The notes under the pieces were generated by a model. That model ran no database searches, was not told where the DNA came from, and was given only the letters and a program-made list of their open reading frames with translations. A program made the translations under genes and the position numbers. Shown here piece after piece: positions 1 to 6,759 of a DNA stretch of 26,265 bases. Positions within the stretch are counted from its first letter, which is position 1. Every line of letters begins with the position of its first letter. This DNA is from JASBSR01 sp963847575 (lineage in GTDB: Bacteria; Pseudomonadota; Gammaproteobacteria; SZUA-229), in assembly GCA_963847575.1 (NCBI GenBank), contig CAWKAL010000077.1:1-26265 (forward strand), read 5' to 3'.

Positions 1-1
1 C

Positions 2-886
2 GACCTGGCACTTGCCCGTCACGACACAGAGATTGTCGATATCTGCACTGAGCAGGCAGCGTTACTGCTTAACAATATTGAGGCCAATGCCTGGGACGGC
101 GACTGGTATCGGCGTGCCTGGTTTGATGATGGTACGCCGCTGGGTTCGGCCGACAATGAGGAATGTCAGATTGATGCCATCAGTCAGAGTTGGGCGGTGA
201 TTTCTGGTGGCGGTGATCCCGTGCGCGCCCGTCAGGCGATGGCTGCCGTCGACGAACGCCTGGTGCGGCGCGATGCACAACTCATCGCGCTACTCGATCC
301 GCCGTTTGATAAATCAAAGCTTGAACCCGGTTATATCAAAGGCTACGTGCCCGGCGTGCGCGAGAACGGCGGTCAATATACCCATGCCGCGATCTGGACC
401 ACCATGGCGCTTGCCATGCTGGGTGACACGGAACGCGCCTGGGAGATGTTCGCCATGCTCAATCCGATCCATCACGGCAGTGAGCCGGAACAGATCGAAC
501 GCTACAAGGTCGAGCCGTATGTTATGTGTGCTGATATTTACGGCGCAGCCCCGCATACTGGCCGTGGCGGCTGGACCTGGTACACCGGCGCGGCAGGCTG
601 GATGTATCAGCTCATTGTGGAAACACTCCTGGGCCTGAAACTGGAAGTAGATCATCTGCGCATTGCACCCTGTATTCCAGAGCAATGGGATTCTTACAAG
701 ATTCACTATCGTTTTCGCGAGACTGTTTATCACATTAATATCAGGCGCGTGGCTGGAAAATCGAATCTGGTGAGCCGTGTGTCGGTGGATGGTGTTGTAA
801 TCAATGGTGAAGGCGACGCAGGACGGATACCGCTGGTGGACGACCATCAGGAACATTATGTGGAGGTGGAGTTGGGCCTGGAATGA
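2..886 (+). CDS. GH94 family protein, C-terminal part (cyclic beta-1,2-glucan synthase/phosphorylase type), 5'-truncated by window edge
   Basis: The frame is open from base 2 to the TGA at 884-886 (294 residues), so this is only the end of a larger protein. The residues match the C-terminal (alpha/alpha)6 barrel of GH94 phosphorylases and of the GH94 part of NdvB/ChvB cyclic beta-1,2-glucan synthases. Visible blocks are WDGDWYRRAWFDDGTPLGS, IDAISQSWAVISG, PGYIKGYVPGVRENGGQYTH, YVMCADIYG and GRGGWTWYTGAAGWMYQ, followed by a beta-rich tail. The upstream catalytic Asp region typical of the family lies outside the window. The family acts on beta-glucans by phosphorolysis or by trimming cyclic glucan chains. 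Whether this copy also carries a GT84 synthase domain cannot be seen. It is not overlapping or coupled to the next gene, which starts 290 bases downstream. Confidence 0.85.
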   Translation, partial: DLALARHDTEIVDICTEQAALLLNNIEANAWDGDWYRRAWFDDGTPLGSADNEECQIDAISQSWAVISGGGDPVRARQAMAAVDERLVRRDAQLIALLDPPFDKSKLEPGYIKGYVPGVRENGGQYTHAAIWTTMALAMLGDTERAWEMFAMLNPIHHGSEPEQIERYKVEPYVMCADIYGAAPHTGRGGWTWYTGAAGWMYQLIVETLLGLKLEVDHLRIAPCIPEQWDSYKIHYRFRETVYHINIRRVAGKSNLVSRVSVDGVVINGEGDAGRIPLVDDHQEHYVEVELGLE

Positions 887-924
887 CAGGTGTTGCCTTA
901 TTTCAGTGTCTATGTACTACAGGC

Positions 925-962
925 TGGTGATCAAATCGCATCGTGTGCCGGCGTGATCACCA
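925..962. repeat. 9-bp perfect inverted repeat downstream of GH94 gene
   Basis: The arms TGGTGATCA (925-933) and TGATCACCA (954-962) are perfectly complementary, separated by 20 bases. They begin 38 bases after the GH94 stop codon. The position suits a transcription terminator, but no T-run follows, so an operator or a processing hairpin is equally possible. Confidence 0.45.
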
Positions 963-1105
963 ATGGGTGAGAGTCGTCCGCGTCTGGTGCAGTGAAGGCT
1001 TTTTGTGTAAAACAATAGTGTGTGATAATTATTGCCGTGGCTTATAAGTGCAACAAATATCTGAACATCGTACGCCTTTAACAATAATCATGTTTTCGCT
1101 GCGTA

Positions 1106-1121
1106 CTCTGTGCCTCTGTGG
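1106..1121 (+). repeat. Short interspersed repeat, copy 1
   Basis: CTCTGTGCCTCTGTGG. It differs at two positions from the CTCTGCGCCTCTGCGG form seen in copy 4. It lies about 55 bases upstream of the tadA start, in the plus orientation. Confidence 0.6.
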
Positions 1122-1148
1122 TTTCGCTTTTATTAATAATTAGTTTTT

Positions 1149-1164
1149 CTTTGCGCCTTTGCGG
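1149..1164 (+). repeat. Short interspersed repeat, copy 2
   Basis: CTTTGCGCCTTTGCGG. It differs at two positions from the CTCTGCGCCTCTGCGG form. It ends 12 bases before the tadA ATG, so it occupies the place where a promoter or leader would be expected. Confidence 0.6.
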
Positions 1165-1176
1165 TCAAATTTGAGT

Positions 1177-1632
1177 ATGTCTATTAATGCTGATGAACAA
1201 TGGATGACACGCGCGCTTGTGCTGGCACGCCAGGCCGAAGCGCTGGGCGAAGTGCCGGTGGGTGCTGTCATTGTAAAACATAACCAGGTCATCGCCGAAG
1301 GTTTCAACCAGCCGATTGCATCGCACGACGCCAGTTCCCACGCCGAGATCAACGCACTGCGCGCCGCCGGTGAAGCGCTGAATAATTATCGCCTGGTCGA
1401 CACCACGCTGTATGTCACGCTCGAACCCTGCATGATGTGTGTCGGCGCGATGATCCATGCACGCGTCGCGCGGGTGGTGTTCGCCGCGAGTGATCCCAAA
1501 ACCGGCGCCCTCGGCGGCGCCTTCAACCTGCTCGAAGCTGCCCACCATAACCATATATTTGAAGTCACGCCCGGCGTACTGGCGGACGAAAGCCGTGCAT
1601 TGTTGCAGGAGTTTTTTCGTTCTCGAAGATAA
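1177..1632 (+). CDS. tadA: tRNA-specific adenosine deaminase TadA
   Basis: This 151-residue protein matches TadA, which deaminates the wobble adenosine (A34) of tRNA-Arg(ACG) to inosine and is normally essential. It has the cytidine/deoxycytidylate deaminase fold. The zinc and catalytic residues are H55 and E57 in SHAEINALR, and C85 and C88 in EPCMMC. The block NYRLVDTTLYVTLEPCMMC and the ending ADESRALLQEFFRSRR are typical of the family, and the length agrees with E. coli TadA. I chose the ATG at 1177, giving MSINADEQWM, because it best matches the usual N-terminus. A TTG 18 bases upstream is open but falls inside a repeat. The ribosome-binding site is weak. The gene is convergent with rsgA and is flanked on both sides by copies of the same short repeat. 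Confidence 0.95.
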   Translation: MSINADEQWMTRALVLARQAEALGEVPVGAVIVKHNQVIAEGFNQPIASHDASSHAEINALRAAGEALNNYRLVDTTLYVTLEPCMMCVGAMIHARVARVVFAASDPKTGALGGAFNLLEAAHHNHIFEVTPGVLADESRALLQEFFRSRR

Positions 1633-1641
1633 AAATATTAA

Positions 1642-1777
1642 CGCAGAGGCGCAGAGACGCAGAGAAAAACTTGATTATTGTTAATAACAATAAAACTATT
1701 AATCAGGTAAGCACATCAGAATTCAGTTTTTTAAACCAATGGCAATTGTTTTATCGTGCGCTCTCTGCGCCTCTGCG
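1642..1777. repeat. 16-bp perfect inverted repeat pair (copies 3 and 4 of the short repeat) between tadA and rsgA
   Basis: CGCAGAGGCGCAGAGA at 1642-1657 is repeated exactly in reverse complement at 1762-1777, 104 bases apart. Copy 3 starts 9 bases after the tadA stop and continues with another CGCAGAG. Copy 4 ends 13 bases before the rsgA stop codon. Together they fill the gap between two convergent genes and could form a long hairpin acting as a two-way terminator. They may also be remains of a small mobile repeat. The same motif occurs twice upstream of tadA in the opposite orientation to copy 3. Confidence 0.7.
1675..1693. repeat. 19-bp AT-rich palindrome between convergent tadA and rsgA
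   Basis: The arms TTATTGTTA (1675-1683) and TAACAATAA (1685-1693) are perfectly complementary around a single A. The palindrome sits between repeat copies 3 and 4. It may be the centre of a small repeat element or a weak terminator. Confidence 0.5.
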
Positions 1778-1790
1778 GTTGCACATTTTA

Positions 1791-2785
1791 TTAATCTTTT
1801 TCTATTCCTCCAAGATCACTCAACATGTGCTTGTAACTTTCAAAGCGCTGGCGTGCGATTTTGCCTGCGTTTACCGCTTCTATAATCGCGCAACCCGGTT
1901 CGTGGCTGTGGCTGCAGTTGGCGAACTTGCATTTGCCCCTGAAGCCGCGTATTTCAACAAAGCCGTTCAGAATTTCGTTCTTGTTATCGATGCGCGGCGT
2001 GAAGTCGCGCACGCCCGGTGAATCGATCAGTTCGCCGCCGCCGGGCAGGTGATACAGCGTGGACACCGTGGTGGTATGGCGGCCTTCGCGGGTGATTTCT
2101 GAGACCTCGGCGACGCGCGCGTTGGTGTCGGGGATCTGGTTGTTGATCAGTGATGATTTGCCGACACCGGAGAGTCCGACAAATATGCTGGTGGTGTTTC
2201 TAAGCTGTTGCCTGAGTCGTCGAGGCCGTAGTCTGTGGCGGCGCTGGTGTGAACAACGGTGTAGCCGATGTTGCCGTAGATCGTGTCGATGTCGTCGATG
2301 ATGGGCTGATGTGTGTCGTCGCCAAGGTCGATTTTATTCACCACCAGCAGCGCGCGTGCCGGCAGGTTTTCGATGGCGACCAGGTAACGGTCGATCAGGT
2401 AGGTGTTGGGTGCGGGTTCGACCGCGCAGACGATGACCACCTGGCCGACATTGGCGGCGACCGGTTTTGCCTTGCCGGCGAAGCCGGTTTTCTGCAGCAG
2501 GTTGTCGCGTTCATCGATCGCGATGACCACACCGTGCTCGGTATCATCGCCCGGCTGGAACACGACACGGTCGCCGCAGGCAATATCGCCCAGGTTCTGC
2601 CGCAGTTTGCAGGTGTGCTGCTGATGTTGCGCGGTTTCGACCACCACCTGGCGGCCGTAATGAATCACGATGGTGCCGTGGACCTGTTGCGCATCGGGAT
2701 CGATTGATACCGGCGTGTCGAGGTGCTGGGTTTTGTTTTTGGCTATACGGCGTTTTTGCTGGTCTGAAAGTCTGCGTTTTGCCAT
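1791..2785 (-). pseudogene. rsgA: Ribosome small-subunit-dependent GTPase RsgA, interrupted by a -1 frameshift near 2215
   Basis: RsgA is a circularly permuted GTPase that assists late 30S maturation. The N-terminal part starts with MAKRRLSDQQKRR and an OB-fold region (VHGTIVIHYGRQVVVE), followed by G4 NKID at about residues 150-153. The second part, in another frame, carries G1 GLSGVGKSS (Lys near 210), switch I GRHTTT, G3 DSPGV and the zinc knuckle CKFANCSHSHEPGC (Cx4CxHx5C). The frames join if one C is restored at about 2215, turning GACGACTCAGG into GACGACCTCAGG and giving GLDDLRQQLRNTTSIFVG. The corrected product is about 331 residues, a normal length. The ATG at 2785 lies 1 base after the phhB stop, so translation is probably coupled. 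All motifs are intact, so a sequence error is more likely than true decay. Confidence 0.85.
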
Positions 2786-2786
2786 G

Positions 2787-3113
2787 TTACAGCGGCAGCG
2801 TTGCGTCAATTTTGGCGGCGCAGATAAAATCGTAGTCTGACAGGCCGCCGACGCTGTGGGTGCTGTAGTCCACGCGGCAGCGGTTGTAACTAACGCTCAT
2901 CTCGGGGTGGTGGTCCTGCTGGTGCGCAATCATCGCCACCACGTTTACAAATGCCATGGTTTCATAATAATTTTTGAATTTAAACTCGCGCTGGATCGAC
3001 TGTTTGTCTGCGGCTAACTGCCAGTCCTGATCGATTTCATTCAACAGCAGCGTGATGGCATCGTCATCAAGCGGTGCAGGTTTGTGCTGGCACTGGCGAT
3101 CGGCGAGCTGCAT
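2787..3113 (-). CDS. phhB: Pterin-4a-carbinolamine dehydratase (4a-hydroxytetrahydrobiopterin dehydratase)
   Basis: The protein has 108 residues, the usual length for this small single-domain enzyme, which dehydrates 4a-hydroxytetrahydrobiopterin during pterin recycling for aromatic amino acid hydroxylation. The family signature is clear: H68, H69 and P70 in QQDHHPEM, then Y76 and H86 in the stretch up to THSVGGLS. The three histidines are the catalytic set. The ATG at 3113 lies 3 bases after the upstream cytochrome stop, and the TAA is 1 base before the rsgA start, so it sits in the middle of a minus-strand operon. No phenylalanine hydroxylase gene is visible nearby, and many bacteria carry this gene without one. 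Confidence 0.92.
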   Translation of the reverse strand: MQLADRQCQHKPAPLDDDAITLLLNEIDQDWQLAADKQSIQREFKFKNYYETMAFVNVVAMIAHQQDHHPEMSVSYNRCRVDYSTHSVGGLSDYDFICAAKIDATLPL

Positions 3114-3116
3114 GGC

Positions 3117-3467
3117 CTAAAACTTGTAATATTTAGTGTTCAAAAAATGCACCACGGCATCGGTGTCTTCGTCAAACCAGGGCACGTTGTTGCCGTTCTT
3201 GCAGCGTTCTACCTGCTGGCCGAGCGCATTGATGGATGTCACGAAGCGGTCGCTGCGGGTATAGACCTGGTCGGTGTGGCACTTGAGGCAATGGTCCTGG
3301 TGAATTTCTTCACCGTGGGCATAGTATTCTGCCTTGTCGCTGCTTGTCTTAACGTCGGCCTTAGCGCCGGCCTTGTCGTCGGCCTTGTCGTCGGCACATG
3401 CCTGGGTGCTGAGAATGGCGAGGCAGCAGAGAATGGTTTTGAAGCTGTCAGACATAATTTTTTTCAT
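3117..3467 (-). CDS. Small periplasmic c-type cytochrome, single haem, no distal Met
   Basis: The 116-residue protein has an N-terminal signal peptide (KK, then a hydrophobic stretch at about 9-20, then ACADD, with likely cleavage after A25). A charged linker of Ala/Asp/Lys repeats follows, and then one haem c site, CLKCH (C60, C63, H64). It is therefore expected in the periplasm. There is no methionine after the haem motif, so the usual Met sixth ligand is absent. A cysteine (C89, in ERCKNG) and the ending WFDEDTDAVVHFLN resemble small uncharacterised cytochromes. The linker is encoded partly by two tandem 12-bp units at 3369-3392. It lies in an operon with the M48 protease (3-base gap) and phhB (3-base gap). 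Its redox partner is unknown. Confidence 0.8.
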   Translation of the reverse strand: MKKIMSDSFKTILCCLAILSTQACADDKADDKAGAKADVKTSSDKAEYYAHGEEIHQDHCLKCHTDQVYTRSDRFVTSINALGQQVERCKNGNNVPWFDEDTDAVVHFLNTKYYKF

Positions 3468-3470
3468 GGC

Positions 3471-4734
3471 TTAACCCTGATGTTGTGGTTGTGCATTTAA
3501 ATGCGCGATACGCACCGGCGCGGGCGGATGTGAATCATAGAAGGCTGAATATAACGGGTCGGGCGTCAGCGTGCTGGCATTTTCGCGGTAAAGCCCCACC
3601 AGTGCCTGGATCAGGTGGCTGGCATCGGTTTGTTCGGCGGCAAAGGCATCGGCCTCGAATTCATTTTTACGCGAGAACATGCTCATCAGCGGGCTCAGCA
3701 CAAAGGTGAATACCGGCGCGATCAGGGTAAACAGCAACAGCGCCATGTAGGTTGAAGGCGTGCTGACGCCCAGCGCGTGATAGAACCATTCGTTTTTCAT
3801 CAGCCAGGCGAGAATGGCGAGGCCGATAAAGGTGGTGGCGAATGAAATCAGCATGCCCTGGATTACATGTTTCTTTTTGAAATGGCCGAGTTCGTGCGCG
3901 AGCACGGCTTCGAGCTCGTCATCGTCCAGCATTTTAAGCAGGGTGTCGAAAAACACGATGCGCTTGTTCTTGCCAAAACCGGAAAAATAGGCATTGCCGT
4001 GCGATGAGCGCTTCGAGCCGTCGATCACGAACACGCCATTGCTGCTGAAGCCGCAACGATTCAACAGGCTTTTGATGCGCTGCAGCGTGGCGCCATCTTC
4101 CAGCGGTTCAAACTTGTTGAATATGGGGGCGATCCAGGTCGGGTAAATCCACATCATCAGCACGCTGAAGCCGGTGAGTACACCACCAGGTGTAGAGCCA
4201 CCATAATTCCCCGCTCTGCTGCATCAGCCATAACACTATATATATGAGTGGCACGCCGATCGCCAGCGCGAGCAGGCCGCCCTTGAGCAGGTCCATGATG
4301 AAGGTTTTTGCGGTGGTGCGATTGAAGCCGAAACGCTGTTCGAGCACAAAAGTGCTGTAAATCGAAAACGGCAAATCGAGCACGGCAGACACCAGCATGA
4401 AACCCAGGATGACAACAATACCGCTGATGATCGGGCTGAACCCCTGTGCGATCACCTGTTGATCGAGCCAGTCGAGGCCGCCACCGAGGGTCCACACCAG
4501 CAGCAGGGCAATATCATAGACCATCGGCCAGCGCCCGAAGCGGACTTTGGCGCGACTGTAGTCCGCGGCTTTTTGATGATCTTCCAGCGAAATCTTGCCG
4601 CTGAAGGCCTCCGGCACCTGTGCGCGGTGCTGCGAAATATGGGCCACCTGGCGGAAAGACAGCCACAGCCGGGTGATGGTTGACAGCGCCAGCATGACAA
4701 GAAAAATAACAGTGAATAAATGCAGTTCAGGCAT
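3471..4734 (-). pseudogene. M48 family integral membrane zinc metalloprotease (Ste24/CAAX-protease-like), interrupted by a +1 frameshift near 4182
   Basis: The first part (MPELHLFTVIFLVML onward, about 184 residues) has several membrane segments typical of the Ste24 N-terminal domain (PF16491). The second part, in the next frame, begins near TGFSVLMMWIYPTWIAPIFNKF and contains the zinc site HELGH (H280, E281, H284 in the corrected count) and a third ligand region NEFEADAFA (Glu near 360). Removing one base at about 4182 joins them as LWWLYTWWVLTGFSVLMMWIYP, which aligns well with relatives, and gives about 420 residues, the normal length. The ATG at 4734 is chosen because the longer reading crosses the divergent promoter region. 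The likely role is cleavage of membrane or misfolded substrates at the inner membrane. The intact motifs favour a sequence error over real decay. Confidence 0.85.
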
Positions 4735-4823
4735 AGTAAACTTTAAGTGTATGGACAGTGTCTGTATTATCCCTTTATACGCGTATGAAGGCCAGTCAAC
4801 ACAGGACACAACAGGGAAACCCA
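4735..4823. promoter_or_regulatory. Divergent intergenic region between the M48 protease operon and orn
   Basis: These 89 bases separate two divergent starts and must carry promoters for both directions, unless transcripts start inside genes. A 10-bp palindrome ATACGCGTAT lies at 4777-4786 and AT-rich -10-like stretches are present on both strands. No -35/-10 pair could be fixed with confidence. Confidence 0.4.
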
Positions 4824-5372
4824 ATGGTTCAGCAAAACGAAGAAAACCTGATCTGGATCGATCTGGAAATGACCGGGCTCGACCCGCTTGACGACCGCAT
4901 CATAGAAATTGCCACCATCGTCACTGACAAGGAGCTCAATGTTCTCGATGAAGGGCCCTCTATCGTGATTCATCAAAACGATGAAATCCTCGGTGGAATG
5001 GATGAATGGTGCACCAACCAGCACGGTCATTCGGGGCTTACCCAGCGCGTGCGCACGAGTTCAATTTCCGAGGCCACGGCCGAGGCAGTCACCATCGCAT
5101 TTCTGGAAAAATACGTGCCCCGGGGTAAATCCCCCATGTGTGGCAACAGTATTTGCCAGGACCGGCGTTTCCTGTCGCGCTGGATGCCCGAGCTGGAAGA
5201 ATTTTTTCATTACCGCAATCTGGACGTAAGCACACTGAAAGAACTTGCACGACGCTGGGCGCCCGAAGTGGCGGACGGTTTTACCAAGGAGTCGAGCCAC
5301 CTGGCGATGGACGATATTCGTGATTCGATCAACGAGCTCAAGCATTACCGCAAAACCATGTTGACAGTCTGA
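4824..5372 (+). CDS. orn: Oligoribonuclease Orn
   Basis: This 182-residue DEDDh 3'-5' exoribonuclease degrades 2-5 nt RNA fragments, including pGpG from cyclic-di-GMP turnover, and is essential in many gammaproteobacteria. The motifs are WIDLEMTGLDP (metal-binding Asp and Glu), CGNSICQDRRF (Asp) and SSHLAMDDIRDS (His and Asp). The blocks DRIIEIATIVTD and YRNLDVSTLKELARRW are nearly the same as in E. coli Orn, and the length agrees. The start is the ATG at 4824, giving MVQQNEENLIWIDLEM, preceded by ACAGGGAAA as a plausible ribosome-binding site. An in-frame extension to 4758 has no family match. The gene is divergent from the M48 protease operon. Confidence 0.96.
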   Translation: MVQQNEENLIWIDLEMTGLDPLDDRIIEIATIVTDKELNVLDEGPSIVIHQNDEILGGMDEWCTNQHGHSGLTQRVRTSSISEATAEAVTIAFLEKYVPRGKSPMCGNSICQDRRFLSRWMPELEEFFHYRNLDVSTLKELARRWAPEVADGFTKESSHLAMDDIRDSINELKHYRKTMLTV

Positions 5373-5787
5373 CTGTCAGCCCGGCGTTTAAGCGTATAGA
5401 CTAGCGGGTGGAAGCGACATGTTCTGGTCTATTTCAGTGGGATGCATTCACGCCGGTATGTTGTCGGCGATTTCTGTGTATCTTCCAGAGCAATATTAGT
5501 CACGTCTTATATGTTGTTTGAATATATGCCGTGCGACGGTGAGCGCTGCAACAGCTGCACAAGAACCTCGAATGTGCTGATGTACATCATGGAACGATTT
5601 GAATTCCCTGAGGATAATGAAAACGGGATGGTATCCTGCAAGTGTTGTTCACTACTGGAGTAAAAGTTTGTAAACCCCATGCTATCGCCGGTGGGTGTCC
5701 AGCATAATCCGATCTATCAGCATGCCGATAGTGCGCATCCAGTCTCTGGCATGGTAGTTGCTTTATGTAATACGGAAGAAACATTGT
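5373..5787. other. Intergenic region upstream of the glycogen locus
   Basis: This 415-base stretch separates orn from glk and probably contains the main promoter for the glycogen locus. It is richer in AT than its neighbours. A 73-residue open frame (5442-5663) has Cys-rich patches but no recognisable family, a poor ribosome-binding site and unusual composition, so I do not call it a gene. GGAAG at 5775-5779 is the likely ribosome-binding site for glk. No clear operator or terminator was found. Confidence 0.5.
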
Positions 5788-6759
5788 ATGAATATCATTG
5801 CAGCAGATGTCGGCGCTAGTAGCACCCGGCTGGTGTACGCCCGAGAGGGGAGGTCGGAGGAAATTCTCCATGAAGCCTGTTACGCCAGTGCTGATTTCGA
5901 AAACTTCGAGACGATGCTACGAACGTTTGTCGCAGAAATAACTGACCGAATGTTTGGTTTTGAGGTGCTTACGCTGGCGTTACCGGGGATCATCGAAGAC
6001 AATGTTGCGCGCCTGACCAACCTGCCCTGGGTCATTAGCAAGGCCGAGATTCGCGACGAGTTTGGTGTCGAGCAGGTTCATTTCATGAACGATTTCCAGG
6101 CCGCGGCGTACGGTATTGACCGACTCTCGGACAGTGACATGCTCGTGCTGAACGCGGGAGTGCACAGCAATGATGCGACCCGGGTCATAGTTGGTGCGGG
6201 AGCAGGACTGGGGATGGCCTGGTGCCAGGGGCAGCGCAATGAATCAACAGCGTTCGCGACTGAAGGCGGACATATTGATTTTGCCCCGGTGAACACACTA
6301 CAGATCGCCTTACTGCAGTATCTGCTGGAGCGTTATGAACATGTCTCGTATGAGCGGCTGTTGTCGAGCGCAGGGCTGGTCAATATATATGAGTTTTACG
6401 CGCAGCAGGTACCGGACGATATTGATGCTGCGTGGGTTCAGGCGCAGGCGTTAACCAGCAACATGGAAGCACAGAAGGCAATGGCGCTGTTCGTGCAGAT
6501 TTATGGAAGTTATGTCGGCAATATTGCACTACTGTTCAAGCCTGAAGCCGGGATTTACATAACAGGCGGTATTGCCGGAACAATTACCCGCTGGATGCAG
6601 TCAGCGGATTTTATCGATGCATATTTAAATAAAGGCAGGATGCTGCCTCTGGTGGAGAAAATATCCGTGAACATGGTTACAAATGAACGCGTCGGCGTGA
6701 TCGGCGCGCTGTCACACGCTGTAATGAAGCAGCAGGCGGCAACGACAAATGACTATTAA
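5788..6759 (+). CDS. glk: Glucokinase (Glk family, PF02685)
   Basis: This 323-residue protein matches bacterial Glk, which phosphorylates glucose to glucose-6-phosphate in the cytoplasm using ATP. Aligned features are the N-terminal phosphate loop (DVGASSTRL, D7-L15), LPGIIEDN, catalytic FMNDF (N101, D102), GAGAGLGMAW, EGGHIDFAP and LSSAGLVNIYEF, then GIYITGGI in the C-terminal part. Length agrees with E. coli Glk (321). The phosphate loop reads GASST where most family members have GGTNA, an unusual change. The start at 5788 is chosen for the GGAAG 9-13 bases upstream and the match to the family N-terminus. The stop overlaps the glgC start by 11 bases, so it is the first gene of the glycogen operon and supplies its precursor. 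Confidence 0.9.
   Translation: MNIIAADVGASSTRLVYAREGRSEEILHEACYASADFENFETMLRTFVAEITDRMFGFEVLTLALPGIIEDNVARLTNLPWVISKAEIRDEFGVEQVHFMNDFQAAAYGIDRLSDSDMLVLNAGVHSNDATRVIVGAGAGLGMAWCQGQRNESTAFATEGGHIDFAPVNTLQIALLQYLLERYEHVSYERLLSSAGLVNIYEFYAQQVPDDIDAAWVQAQALTSNMEAQKAMALFVQIYGSYVGNIALLFKPEAGIYITGGIAGTITRWMQSADFIDAYLNKGRMLPLVEKISVNMVTNERVGVIGALSHAVMKQQAATTNDY

Larger units (their letters stand above)
887..1176. other. Intergenic region between the GH94 gene and tadA
   Basis: This 290-base stretch holds no convincing gene. It contains a 9-bp inverted repeat just after the GH94 stop (925-962) and two direct copies of a short repeat (1106-1121 and 1149-1164) next to tadA. The part from about 1010 to 1140 is AT-rich and may hold the tadA promoter, but no clear -35/-10 pair was assigned. 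Confidence 0.6.

Noticed and set aside
2211..2220. Programmed ribosomal frameshifting in rsgA
   Set aside because: There is no slippery heptamer or stop codon in the right position, and family members are encoded in a single frame. Base loss or sequence error explains it better.
3369..3392. Tandem 12-bp repeat in the cytochrome gene as a phase-variable site
   Set aside because: The unit is a multiple of three with only two copies, so change in copy number would merely lengthen the linker. It is a low-complexity Ala/Asp/Lys linker.
4758..4823. N-terminal extension of Orn to an upstream ATG-like start
   Set aside because: The extra 22 residues have no match in the family and would cover the divergent promoter region. 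The ATG at 4824 fits the known length.
5442..5663. A 73-residue open frame with Cys-rich patches between orn and glk
   Set aside because: It has no recognisable family, a poorly placed ribosome-binding site and atypical composition, and it lies where the glycogen locus promoter is expected.
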